From NCBI GenBank assembly GCA_946408595.1, contig CAMJSX010000001.1:120356-184355 (forward strand): a DNA stretch of 64,000 bases, in the 5' to 3' direction. Below are positions 54,679 through 62,081 of the stretch, one piece after another. Positions within the stretch are counted from its first letter, which is position 1; each line of letters begins with the position of its first letter. The notes below the pieces were generated by a model, which did not search any database, was not told the origin of the DNA, and worked only from the letters and a program-made list of their open reading frames with translations. Both the position numbers and the translations under genes were made by a program. This stretch comes from an uncultured Candidatus Saccharibacteria bacterium. GTDB taxonomy: Bacteria > Patescibacteriota > Saccharimonadia > Saccharimonadales > Saccharimonadaceae.

Positions 54679-55818
54679 ATGAGTAATAATTATCCTGAAT
54701 CTTTGACTGCGATTGGCGCATCGTATCCGTACTCGAAAGAAGAATTGCACTCGATGATGGATGAGCTTACCAAAGAGATTAACTCTGTTGCTATTAAATC
54801 CGGTATAGATCCTGGCAGATGGGTGATTGCAACGCCTGAGGACTGGAGAGAAATGTATCCGAACGTTAATAGTAACCTGGTTGTTCATGAGCATGGCTCG
54901 TTCTCGTCGGCTGCTGAGGAGTCTCTTCGTCGGCTTTGGAAAAAACATGGATACAGAAAGTCGATCGGTATTAAGGTGCCTATCACTATGAAACCTAAGG
55001 CTAATCAGTCAGTTCAGCCCGCTTTGCAGGAAACCGCTCAGGCGGAAACCAAGCTGGAAGCTGAGTTGGAAACAACGGACACCCCTGATAGTAATTTGGG
55101 GAGTTCGTCGGAAGATGCCGGCAAAGTAAATGTTCCTGAGCTGGAAACAGATAAGGAACCCCTGTCTGAACGTGACGAAGCTGAACGAATTATCCAGAAG
55201 CTTTGTCTGGAGAGAGGGAGTATCCCGCCTGTGTTAGACTTCATGAAGGCAACCAACCGCGGAGATAAAACTCTGAAAGAGTGGTTTTATCCTTGGTGGA
55301 AATGGCCGGAGCGGTTCGGTGTTGATTGGTCATCTGAATTACAGAGAACCAAAGCGAAGGCTGCCGAGGAGAAAGCTGCCGCTGAAGAGGCCGCCAAGGC
55401 TGCCGAAGCTGCCGCTGCAAGTAGCATCGATGAGGAAGCCGAGGAAGTCGAGCCGATTGAGGAGGAACTTCCCGTAGAAGATATCGAAGCTGAAGATATC
55501 GGCGACGATGAGCCGGACGAACCCAGTGATGAGCCGGTAGATTCTGACGATGAGCCGGTAGATTCTGACGATGAACCGGATGAACCCGCTGAAGAGGAAT
55601 CCGCTGGGGAAGAATCCGATGATGAATCTGAAGAAGATCCGAATGAAGAAGTCTATTACAGTGTTCCGCCTGGATTTGAGGGCGAAATTACTTTCAGATT
55701 CAAGAATGAATCGGATGAGGACGCAGGTATCTGGCTTTACTTCAGCAAGTATCTTGAGGCCAAGTTGAATGTTACCATGAACAGCAGAAAAGAATTTAAA
55801 ACAACAAACGATGGTTGA
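54679..55818 (+). CDS. Acidic, low-complexity protein with two short folded parts
   Basis: The 379-residue product starts with a ~95-residue region (ELHSMMDELTKEINSVAIKS, WREMYPNVNSNLVVHEHGSF), a linker, then a second conserved-looking part (RIIQKLCLERGSIPPVLDFM, FYPWWKWPERFGVDW), an Ala/Glu coil, a long Asp/Glu run with DEPVDSDDEPVDSDDEPDEP repeats and a short C-terminal beta part. No membrane segment or signal. No family recognised. RBS GAAAGGGGGTG lies before the ATG. It has its own promoter, attenuator-like hairpin and terminator. Confidence 0.65.
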   Translation: MSNNYPESLTAIGASYPYSKEELHSMMDELTKEINSVAIKSGIDPGRWVIATPEDWREMYPNVNSNLVVHEHGSFSSAAEESLRRLWKKHGYRKSIGIKVPITMKPKANQSVQPALQETAQAETKLEAELETTDTPDSNLGSSSEDAGKVNVPELETDKEPLSERDEAERIIQKLCLERGSIPPVLDFMKATNRGDKTLKEWFYPWWKWPERFGVDWSSELQRTKAKAAEEKAAAEEAAKAAEAAAASSIDEEAEEVEPIEEELPVEDIEAEDIGDDEPDEPSDEPVDSDDEPVDSDDEPDEPAEEESAGEESDDESEEDPNEEVYYSVPPGFEGEITFRFKNESDEDAGIWLYFSKYLEAKLNVTMNSRKEFKTTNDG

Positions 55819-55833
55819 TTTTGGCTAGATAGC

Positions 55834-55862
55834 AAATAAACCCCGGATTCCGGGGTTTATTT
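55834..55862 (+). terminator. Terminator after the acidic protein gene
   Basis: AAATAAACCCCGG-ATT-CCGGGGTTTATTT, 13-bp stem ending in T residues. Confidence 0.92.
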
Positions 55863-55865
55863 TGT

Positions 55866-55871
55866 TATAAT
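55866..55871 (+). promoter_or_regulatory. -10 box of the 55887 gene
   Basis: TATAAT, 15 nt before the ATG; GGAGGAGG lies between, partly within the predicted leader. Confidence 0.5.
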
Positions 55872-55886
55872 GAGTGGAGGAGGAAT

Positions 55887-56216
55887 ATGGAAGAATTTGT
55901 AAAAGATTTATCTGGAGTGTGGTATCTTGCGACAGCCGAAGATGGCCAGCCGCACGTAAGGCCGTTTGATAAAGCGGCTGAAGTGGGCGGAAAGCTTTAT
56001 ATTGGCACAACGAATACTAAAAAAGTTTATGAGCAGATAAAGAAGAATCCAAAGATTGAGATTTATGCTCCGACTGATTTTGTGCCATGCCGCTTCATAG
56101 CCGAGGCGTTTATTGAGGAAAACGTTGACGTGGCGGAGGAAGCCTTTGAAAAAATGGGGAAGGCTTACGATCCAGAAACATCTATCGCTCTCAGATTAGA
56201 GAATATCAAGAAATAA
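55887..56216 (+). CDS. Pyridoxamine-5'-phosphate-oxidase-like flavin-binding protein
   Basis: The 109-residue protein has the split-barrel layout: GVWYLATAEDGQPHVRPF, KLYIGTTNTKKVYEQIKKNPKIEI and FIAEAFIEEN match the short PPOX-like/general-stress group that binds FMN or F420. The true PNPOx substrate residues cannot be verified. It stands alone between two terminators, with a strong GGAGG ribosome site. Likely a small redox protein. Confidence 0.8.
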   Translation: MEEFVKDLSGVWYLATAEDGQPHVRPFDKAAEVGGKLYIGTTNTKKVYEQIKKNPKIEIYAPTDFVPCRFIAEAFIEENVDVAEEAFEKMGKAYDPETSIALRLENIKK

Positions 56217-56220
56217 TAAA

Positions 56221-56243
56221 AGCGGCCATAATGGCCGTTTTTT
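56221..56243 (+). terminator. Bidirectional terminator
   Basis: CGGCC-ATAAT-GGCCG followed by TTTTTT; it serves the plus-strand gene, and the minus-strand mazG ends right beside it. Confidence 0.8.
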
Positions 56244-56583
56244 AGCGGTTGTCACCGGCGCCGTGGATTTGGTTGCGGGTGCGGCGGCTTTCGAGTTTGT
56301 CGAGATTGTTTTTGGCGACGACAGAAAGAGGAGTCTCTAAATAACGAGAGAGTCCAGCTACATACCAGAGAACATCGCCGAGTTCTTTTATGACCTCGTC
56401 TTTGTCTTCTGGGGAAATGATGCCGTTTTTATCGCGGAGAATCTTTTTGATTTTGTCGGCCGTTTCGCCAGCTTCACCGACGAGACCAAGGATTTTTTCG
56501 GAGAAACCAATGGAAGTTGGGTCCATAGTGGCGCTCGAAGTATCATATTGCTTGGATTGCTCTTGGTATTCGTCTAAATTCAT
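56242..56583 (-). CDS. MazG-like nucleotide pyrophosphohydrolase
   Basis: The 113-residue protein (start MNLDEYQEQSKQYD at ATG 56583) has the paired acidic motifs of the all-alpha NTP-PPase fold: GLVGEAGETADKIKK (ExxE) and DEVIKELGDVLWYVAGL (ExxxD). Such enzymes clean non-canonical NTPs. The track's start at 56886 lies far upstream, inside the neighbouring gene. TATAAT on the minus strand (56590-56595) ends 6 nt before the ATG (leaderless). The promoter region is shared with the divergent methyltransferase gene. Confidence 0.85.
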   Translation of the reverse strand: MNLDEYQEQSKQYDTSSATMDPTSIGFSEKILGLVGEAGETADKIKKILRDKNGIISPEDKDEVIKELGDVLWYVAGLSRYLETPLSVVAKNNLDKLESRRTRNQIHGAGDNR

Positions 56584-56625
56584 GATCTTATTATAACACT
56601 TTAAGAAAAACAGGGGTAAAAGTGG

Positions 56626-56631
56626 TATAAT
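56626..56631 (+). promoter_or_regulatory. Extended -10 box for leaderless RNA methyltransferase gene
   Basis: TGGTATAAT ends 6 nt before the ATG at 56638. Confidence 0.65.
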
Positions 56632-56637
56632 CGGGGC

Positions 56638-57168
56638 ATGGAAGATACGCGCAATCTTGTTGATGAATATAAAGGTATGACAAATGAACAAGTTTTTGAT
56701 GCACTGTCGAAAAAGCGAAATAGTCTTGAGGTTGCGATCGAAAATGTTGAGCACGATTTTAATATCGGCACGGTGGTTCGCAATGCGAATTCGTTTAATG
56801 TGAGTAAAGTTCATATTATTGGGCGTAAAAAATATAATCGTCGTGGCGCGATGTGTACAGATAAATATCTCGAAATTGTTCATCATGAGACTCTGGAGGA
56901 TTTTTTACAGAGTCAGAAGGGGAGAGAACTAGTCGCGATCGAGAATAACACTCCTCGGGCTTTGCCGCTTGGTGAGAAGAAATTTGGTGACCAAGTTACG
57001 TTAATTTTTGGTTCAGAGGGCAGCGGGATTTCAAAAGAATTACTCGAGGCTGCTCAGGATGTGCGCTATATTGAAAGCTTTGGCTCGACTAGGTCGGTCA
57101 ATGTTGGGGTGGCTTCGGGGGTCGCGATGTATGAATGGGTGCGTCAACGCGTTATAATAAAAGCATGA
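56638..57168 (+). CDS. SpoU/TrmH-family RNA methyltransferase
   Basis: A 176-residue SPOUT enzyme that methylates a ribose 2'-O in tRNA or rRNA. The three SPOUT motifs are present: NVEHDFNIGTVVRNANSFNV, TLIFGSEGSGISKELLEA and FGSTRSVNVGVASGVAMYEW, the last making the knotted SAM site. No N-terminal RNA-binding extension, so closest to TrmL/TrmH-like short forms; the exact target is unknown. It overlaps the following nuclease-like gene by 4 bp and the promoter of that gene lies inside it. Confidence 0.88.
   Translation: MEDTRNLVDEYKGMTNEQVFDALSKKRNSLEVAIENVEHDFNIGTVVRNANSFNVSKVHIIGRKKYNRRGAMCTDKYLEIVHHETLEDFLQSQKGRELVAIENNTPRALPLGEKKFGDQVTLIFGSEGSGISKELLEAAQDVRYIESFGSTRSVNVGVASGVAMYEWVRQRVIIKA
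57153..57158 (+). promoter_or_regulatory. -10 box inside the methyltransferase gene for the 57165 gene
   Basis: TATAAT ends exactly 6 nt before the ATG at 57165; here without the TG extension. Confidence 0.5.
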
Positions 57169-57911
57169 AAATTTTGCAGCTTAATGCCTGGACGGGCAGG
57201 ATAAAATACAACATCGTTAATTTTATTAGGAATAATGATTTTGATGTGATTTGTCTTCAGGAGGCGGTGTGGACGGAAGATGACGGAGAAGAACTTGAAT
57301 ATTTCTTCGCAAGCCTTAGGCAAATTCAGCAGGCGAGCGGGCTTCCTTATGTAGAAAAAGCTTCACATTGGGGAATTAATCTTGGCGGAAAGAATATTGA
57401 GCGGGTGGAGCAGGGGAATGTGATTCTGTCTCGTTTTCCGATTAAGAAGGCTGAAATCAAGGAAATTAGCGGGGTTTATGACGAACGATTTATGTCGAAT
57501 GCCGATGAGGTGAATAACCAGCTCTATACTGCGATCAAAGTTGAGCTTGGAAACGGGCTAACGGTCCTGAATTATCACGGTTTTTGGCGTAATCAGCCGA
57601 TGGGCGATGAAGTTAGTACGGAGTGTATGAAGCGGGTGGCCGAGATGATTAAGGGTGCTAAGGGGCCGGTTGTGATGTGCGGCGATCTGAATTTGGTTTA
57701 TGAGGCGCCAGCGATGCGTGAGCTCGATTTCTTGCATGATCTCACTCATGATTTTGGGGTGAAAAACACGCTCGTGAAGATGAAGCTGAAAAAGGATATT
57801 GCGTGCGACCATATTCTTGTGAACGACAAGGTGAAGGTGAATAGCTTTGCTGTTTTGTCAAACGAAATAGCGTCGGACCATATGCCACTTGTGGCTGACA
57901 TCGAGATATAA
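57165..57911 (+). CDS. Endonuclease/exonuclease/phosphatase-family protein
   Basis: The 248-residue protein (start MKILQLNAWTGRIKYN) has the metal-dependent EEP fold: LNAWTG (Asn), ICLQEAVW (Glu), LNYHGFW, VVMCGDLNLVY (GDLN) and ACDHILVND...IASDHMPLVADI (SDH). Members cleave DNA, RNA caps, lipids or inositol phosphates; the target here is not readable. The ATG at 57165 is preferred because a -10 box ends 6 nt before it. Overlaps the methyltransferase stop. Confidence 0.87.
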   Translation: MKILQLNAWTGRIKYNIVNFIRNNDFDVICLQEAVWTEDDGEELEYFFASLRQIQQASGLPYVEKASHWGINLGGKNIERVEQGNVILSRFPIKKAEIKEISGVYDERFMSNADEVNNQLYTAIKVELGNGLTVLNYHGFWRNQPMGDEVSTECMKRVAEMIKGAKGPVVMCGDLNLVYEAPAMRELDFLHDLTHDFGVKNTLVKMKLKKDIACDHILVNDKVKVNSFAVLSNEIASDHMPLVADIEI

Positions 57912-57930
57912 CAGGGGAAAAGATAAGAAA

Positions 57931-57956
57931 AATCGCCTTTTAATGGGCGATTTTTT
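57931..57956 (+). terminator. Terminator after the EEP gene
   Basis: AATCGCC-TTTTAATG-GGCGATT followed by TTTT. Confidence 0.9.
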
Positions 57957-58044
57957 AGGTCATATTTGCTTAAATACCCTCGCAGTTGGTGAATATTTAA
58001 GGCTGTATCTATTATATATCACGAAATGAATATTGTCAATAGCG

Positions 58045-58065
58045 TTTTCCACATGTGGTGGAAAA
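58045..58065 (+). promoter_or_regulatory. Palindrome upstream of the KGG gene
   Basis: TTTTCCAC-ATGTG-GTGGAAAA is a perfect 8-bp inverted repeat 42 bp before the -35 box. It contains the DnaA-box-like TTTTCCACA and the word ACATGTGGTG, which is also in the operator at 4664-4682. The rest of 57957-58106 shows no gene. Confidence 0.45.
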
Positions 58066-58106
58066 GGGAAAATCTAAGTGTTCGGTTTTTATTAAGCAGA
58101 AACGTA

Positions 58107-58135
58107 TTGACAAAACGAAAGCGGTATGGTATAAT
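58107..58135 (+). promoter_or_regulatory. KGG gene promoter
   Basis: TTGACA (58107-58112), 17 bp, TATAAT (58130-58135) with extended TGG: fully consensus boxes. The ~60-nt leader begins with a CACTC/GAGTG hairpin. Confidence 0.8.
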
Positions 58136-58203
58136 AAACATATGCACTCTGATTGGGAGTGGTTTTGATATTAATATTCGGTGGGCAGATAGGAGTTCTA
58201 GAA

Positions 58204-58401
58204 ATGGCTGGAACTAAAGCTGGCGGCATGAAAGCTGCTGCTACCAACAAGGCTAAATACGGTAAAGAATTTTACGCTCGTATTGGCAAAAAAGGTGGCG
58301 AAAACGGTCACACCGGTGGTTTCGCTGCTAACCCAGCCCTCGCTCGTATTGCTGGTGCTAAAGGTGGACGTATTTCCCGCCGTGGCCCAGCTGCTAAATA
58401 A
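58204..58401 (+). CDS. KGG-motif small stress-like protein
   Basis: The 65-residue product MAGTKAGGMKAAATNKAKYG has the repeated KGG/GG pattern (ARIGKKGGENGHTGGFAANP, GAKGGRISRRG) of GsiB/con-10-like stress proteins, which are hydrophilic and mostly disordered. The ATG at 58204 follows TAGGAG; the track's start at 58153 lies in the leader. The consensus promoter, leader and terminator suggest a highly expressed single gene. Confidence 0.85.
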   Translation: MAGTKAGGMKAAATNKAKYGKEFYARIGKKGGENGHTGGFAANPALARIAGAKGGRISRRGPAAK

Positions 58402-58414
58402 GTAGCTAGGGAAA

Positions 58415-58445
58415 AATAGACCCCGTAAAAAGGGTCTATTTTTTT
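58415..58445 (+). terminator. Bidirectional terminator between KGG and ImmA-like genes
   Basis: AATAGACCC-CGTAAAAA-GGGTCTATT with T runs. Confidence 0.9.
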
Positions 58446-58839
58446 ATCTTTCGCAATTTGGGCAGTGATATTTTCCGTCTGGGGTTTGGTAGCGGGTGAG
58501 CCCGCATTTTTTGCATTTAGATCTCTGGTGGAGCCAGTTTCGGTAGCTGTCTAGATCGTCTTCGACGAGGTTTTTGTTGATTTTTACGCCGAGAGAATCG
58601 GCGATTTTTTCGGCTTCATCCCAGGCGGCGCGCTCCATTTTGAGGCGCTCGATGTCGGTGGTGTAGTTATTGTGTTTTAAGATGGCGTGGCCGAGCTCAT
58701 GAAGGATGAGGGAATCAAATTCGGGGTCGTTTGGATCAAAATAAATGGTTTTTGGAAAACGGAACAAAAAGCGCTTGCCGGCACGGAAATTGAACTCGAT
58801 ATAGGTTTTCTTTAGGGTCTCGAGAAGAGTATCTACCAT
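58444..58839 (-). CDS. ImmA/IrrE-type metallopeptidase with zinc ribbon
   Basis: The zinc motif HELGHAILKHN (HExxH) is followed by ERAAWDEAEKIAD, where the Glu is the third ligand, as in ImmA/IrrE peptidases. The end has a four-Cys zinc ribbon (CKKCG...CPNC). Such enzymes often cleave repressors, but no adjacent HTH repressor is visible. The ATG at 58839 (131 aa) is preferred; the track's TTG at 58854 is possible. On the minus strand, converging with the KGG gene. Confidence 0.82.
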   Translation of the reverse strand: MVDTLLETLKKTYIEFNFRAGKRFLFRFPKTIYFDPNDPEFDSLILHELGHAILKHNNYTTDIERLKMERAAWDEAEKIADSLGVKINKNLVEDDLDSYRNWLHQRSKCKKCGLTRYQTPDGKYHCPNCER

Positions 58840-58939
58840 AAGCGTATTGAACAAATAATTTATACAATTAGTATAGCATGAAAAATTGGTTGAAAAAGCT
58901 GGACTTTTCAGGGGAATTCTGATAAAATTAAGGGAATTT

Positions 58940-58979
58940 CAGGTTCATTCAAAAGCAGGGGGATTTTTGAATGGGCCTG
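58940..58979 (+). promoter_or_regulatory. Leader hairpin of the rpsA-like gene
   Basis: CAGG-TT-CATTCAAAA pairs with TTTTGAATG-GG-CCTG around a G-rich loop; it ends 20 nt before the ATG at 58999 and just before the GAAAGGA ribosome site. TGATAAAAT (58919-58927) may be the promoter. Confidence 0.6.
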
Positions 58980-58998
58980 AAGAAAGGAAAATATAAGA

Positions 58999-60066
58999 AT
59001 GGCAAAATCTGCCAAATTAACTATGGATGAACTTCTTGCTGCTAGCGAAGATTCATTCAAACATGTCGCTGCTGGCGATACTGTTAAAGGGACGGTTCTT
59101 TCCGTCAAGAAGCACGAGGTTTTGATTGACCTTGGTGCACAAGGTGTTGGTCTTGTACCTCGCCGCGAGGCTGGCTTCGCACGCAACTTGAACGTTGGTG
59201 ATGAGGTTACTGTCTCTGTTATCGAATCAGAAATGGAAGATGGTTACGTCCTTCTTTCACTTCGCAAAGCCGTCAAGGATAAAGGCTGGGATGAAATCCA
59301 AGCTAAACTCGACAATTCTGAAATCGTCGAGGTTACTCCATTTGACGCAAACCGTGGTGGTCTCCTCGTTGAATACGAAGGTATCCGCGGCTTCCTACCT
59401 GTTTCTCAGCTTTCTGCTGAACACTATCCACGTGTTGGCTCAGCTGACAAGGACGAAATTTTGCAACGCCTCAACTCTCTTGTTGGCAAGGCTATTAAGG
59501 TTCGTATCCTTGATGCAAACAAGAAGGAAAACAAGCTTATCTTCTCTGAGAAGGAAGCTATCAAAGATGGTCTTCAAGAACGCTTTGCTGAGCTCAAAGT
59601 TGGTGATACCGTCAAAGGTGTTGTCACCGGTGTTGTCGATTTCGGTATCTTTGTAAACGTTGAAGGTATTGAAGGTTTGGTTCACATTTCTGAGATTTCT
59701 TGGGAACGTGTCAATAACCCATCCGACTATGTTAAGGTTGGTGAAACCATCGAAGCTAAGATCATTGCTATTGACAAGGAACGCTTGTCACTTTCTATGA
59801 AGCAACTCGTTGAAGATCCATGGATCTCTGAGGTTGCTGACCTTAAGAAAGGTTCAAAGGTTGAAGGCACTGTTACTCGCATCACTCCATTTGGTGCATT
59901 CGTACAGATTTCTCCAGCTGTTGAAGCATTGGTCCACGTTTCTGAACTTGGTGAAGGCTCAGATGTTGATCCTGAGAAGATCTTTACCTTGAACGAACGT
60001 AAGAGCTTCAAGGTGCTTGATGTCGATAAGGAAGGTCGTAAGATCTCACTTTCGATTGTTAAATAG
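58999..60066 (+). CDS. rpsA: Ribosomal protein S1-like protein with four S1 domains
   Basis: The 355-residue protein has four S1 (OB-fold) repeats: about 20-88 (GDTVKGTVLSVKKHEVLIDLG), 103-175, 190-260 (VKGVVTGVVDFGIFVNVEGI...LVHISEISW) and 275-345 (VEGTVTRITPFGAFVQISPA...ALVHVSELG). S1 brings structured or leader-poor mRNAs to the 30S subunit, which may matter given the many leaderless genes. Four repeats is the Gram-positive/actinobacterial-like length. Codon choice is C-richer than in its neighbours, fitting strong expression. Confidence 0.92.
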   Translation: MAKSAKLTMDELLAASEDSFKHVAAGDTVKGTVLSVKKHEVLIDLGAQGVGLVPRREAGFARNLNVGDEVTVSVIESEMEDGYVLLSLRKAVKDKGWDEIQAKLDNSEIVEVTPFDANRGGLLVEYEGIRGFLPVSQLSAEHYPRVGSADKDEILQRLNSLVGKAIKVRILDANKKENKLIFSEKEAIKDGLQERFAELKVGDTVKGVVTGVVDFGIFVNVEGIEGLVHISEISWERVNNPSDYVKVGETIEAKIIAIDKERLSLSMKQLVEDPWISEVADLKKGSKVEGTVTRITPFGAFVQISPAVEALVHVSELGEGSDVDPEKIFTLNERKSFKVLDVDKEGRKISLSIVK

Positions 60067-60084
60067 CGCAATACTTTAATAGCA

Positions 60085-60240
60085 AAATCCCTCTCGAGAG
60101 ACGCTTGTTCGCTCCTGTCGTTACAGGGCGAACGGCGCTCAATCCGCTCCTCGTAAGGAGCGGACGCTCTCAAGAGGGCTTTTTGCTATCAAGGTATACT
60201 TCGCTCTTTCGCTCCTCGTAAGGAGCGGATGCTCCTGAAA
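60085..60240 (+). repeat. GC-rich tandem hairpin repeats and terminators after rpsA
   Basis: CCCTCT (60091-60096) pairs with AGAGGG (60173-60178) and encloses two perfect hairpins: GTTCGC-CCTGT with ACAGG-GCGAAC (one bulged T) and CCGCTCC-TCGTAA-GGAGCGG; CTTTTTG follows. A second unit repeats CGCTCCTCGTAAGGAGCGGA (60210-60229) and ends in GCTCC...GGGAGC-TTTTTG. Loops TCGTTA and TCGTAA recur, as in the polA insert. Confidence 0.75.
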
Positions 60241-60273
60241 AGGGAGCTTTTTGTTGCCCATTTTTATGTGTGC

Positions 60274-60279
60274 TATAAT
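60274..60279 (+). promoter_or_regulatory. Extended -10 box of the acyl-CoA ligase gene
   Basis: TGCTATAAT, 9 nt before the ATG at 60289; only a 2-3 nt leader is possible. Confidence 0.6.
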
Positions 60280-60288
60280 AAAAAGGCT

Positions 60289-62007
60289 ATGAAAAAGAAA
60301 GATTATCAAGAGCGTCCTTGGCTCAAGTATTATGAAGAAGGCGACATGCGCCCGAACCTTGAATATCCTGACTGTTCGATGGTCGACATGGTGCTTCAAT
60401 CTGCTGAAAAATGGCCAGATAATATGGCATATTCATATTTTGGTCACAAGGTAACCTATAAGAACTTTGTCAAAAAAATCGAGAAGACTGCAAAAGCTCT
60501 CAAGAACTACGGCGTTAAGGAAGGCGATCGTGTGACGATCTGTATGCCAAACACTCCAGAGAGCATCACGATGGTTTATGCTGTCAACATGATTGGTGCA
60601 GTGTGTAACATGGTTCATCCACTTTCTTCCGAGAAGGAGCTTGAATACTACATTAAGGTCTCTGACAGTAAATATGTGCTCGTGATCGATGCAGTTTTTG
60701 ACAAGATTTATAAGTGTCGTGACACAGCCAATCTTGAGCGTATTATCGTGGTGCGCCCATCAGATGGCCTAGGTTTCTTAAAGAAGAAACTTTATCGTGT
60801 ACTTCACGTTAAAAAAGTGAAACTTCCAACCAATGATTCACGTGTGGTTTTGTGGGAAGACTTCATTGCTAATTCCTATTTCTACCAGGGTAATTATTAC
60901 GAGAAGCGTGGCGCAGATGACCTCGCGGTGATTCTTTATTCTGGTGGTACTACGGGAACACCAAAGGGAATCATGCTCAATAACTTGAGCTTTAACGCAC
61001 TTGGTCTTGGTGCAATCGAAGTAATTAAGCCATGCGTTCCTGGCGCAACCATTCTCTCGATTCTCCCTATCTTCCACGGCTTTGGTCTTGGCGTTTGTAT
61101 CCATATTCCACTCTGTGGTGGTATGGGCTGTGTGCTGGTTCCAGCATTTTCGAAAAAACAATTTGCCGACCTTATCCGCAAGAACGAGCCAACCTTTATC
61201 GTTGGTGTTCCTACACTATTTGAAGCTTTGCTCGAAACGAAACTTAAAGAGAACGAGCTTGAATGTGTGAAGGCCGTGGTTTGTGGCGGTGATGCTTTGA
61301 ACCAGACTTTGCGCAACAAAGTTAATGACTTCCTCAAGGCTCATGGCTCAACAGCTGTGATTCGTGTGGGTTATGGTCTCACAGAAGCAACTGCTGCAAC
61401 TTGTCTTTCTCCTGAAAGAGCTTGTGATGAGGGTATCATCGGCGCTCCACTACCGGACAACTACTTCAAGATCATCAAACCAGATACATTCAAGGAATGT
61501 GCAGTTGGCGAAGAAGGTGAGATTTGTATTAATGGTCCATCCGTGATGATGGGATATCTTAATAATGACGCTGAAACGGCCCAAACTCTTCGCGTCCATG
61601 ATGATGGCAAGGTATGGCTACATACGGGCGATATTGGTGTGCTCAAGAAAGATGGCTTCATCTACTTTGCGCAGCGCCTCAAGCGTATGATTATCTCTTC
61701 TGGATATAACGTTTATCCAACTCAGCTTGAGACAGTTATCAACTCTCATGAGGCGGTTCTCACCTCAACTGTGATTGGAATTGATCACCCATACAAGGGT
61801 CAAGTGCCAAAGGCATTCATCGTTTTGAAGCCTGGCTATAAGGCTGGTAAGCGCATCGAACGTGAGATTCGTGAGCTTCTCGAAAGAAACGTGCCGATTT
61901 ATGCACTTCCAACTGCTTACGAATTCCGTGATAAGCTCCCAACGACCTTGGTCGGTAAGGTTGCTTTCAAGAAACTCGAAGAAGAAGAAAAGGCAAAAAA
62001 GAAATAA
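60289..62007 (+). CDS. AMP-forming acyl-CoA ligase-like enzyme
   Basis: The 572-residue ANL-family enzyme has the AMP-binding P-loop LYSGGTTGTPKGIML, the adenine-binding GYGLTEATA, the hinge motif HTGDIGVLKKDGFIYFAQR and the C-terminal catalytic lysine region (LPTTLVGKVAFKKLEEEE). It resembles fatty-acyl-CoA synthetases, activating a carboxylic acid with ATP. No fatty-acid synthesis genes occur in the window, so it may activate scavenged host fatty acids (inference). The ATG at 60289 is used because the -10 box lies just upstream; the track's start is in the repeat. Confidence 0.9.
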   Translation: MKKKDYQERPWLKYYEEGDMRPNLEYPDCSMVDMVLQSAEKWPDNMAYSYFGHKVTYKNFVKKIEKTAKALKNYGVKEGDRVTICMPNTPESITMVYAVNMIGAVCNMVHPLSSEKELEYYIKVSDSKYVLVIDAVFDKIYKCRDTANLERIIVVRPSDGLGFLKKKLYRVLHVKKVKLPTNDSRVVLWEDFIANSYFYQGNYYEKRGADDLAVILYSGGTTGTPKGIMLNNLSFNALGLGAIEVIKPCVPGATILSILPIFHGFGLGVCIHIPLCGGMGCVLVPAFSKKQFADLIRKNEPTFIVGVPTLFEALLETKLKENELECVKAVVCGGDALNQTLRNKVNDFLKAHGSTAVIRVGYGLTEATAATCLSPERACDEGIIGAPLPDNYFKIIKPDTFKECAVGEEGEICINGPSVMMGYLNNDAETAQTLRVHDDGKVWLHTGDIGVLKKDGFIYFAQRLKRMIISSGYNVYPTQLETVINSHEAVLTSTVIGIDHPYKGQVPKAFIVLKPGYKAGKRIEREIRELLERNVPIYALPTAYEFRDKLPTTLVGKVAFKKLEEEEKAKKK

Positions 62008-62010
62008 TAA

Positions 62011-62036
62011 AAGGCCCCGCGCAGACGGGGCTTTTT
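62011..62036 (+). terminator. Terminator after the acyl-CoA ligase gene
   Basis: AAGGCCCCG-CGCAGA-CGGGGC followed by TTTTT. Confidence 0.9.
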
Positions 62037-62049
62037 AATGCGCTCATGG

Positions 62050-62055
62050 TATAAT
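62050..62055 (+). promoter_or_regulatory. -10 box of the LiaF/LiaG-like pair
   Basis: TGGTATAAT (extended -10), 26 nt before the ATG; leader with AAAGGAG. Confidence 0.6.
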
Positions 62056-62081
62056 AGTTATAACAATTAAAAAGGAGAAAA

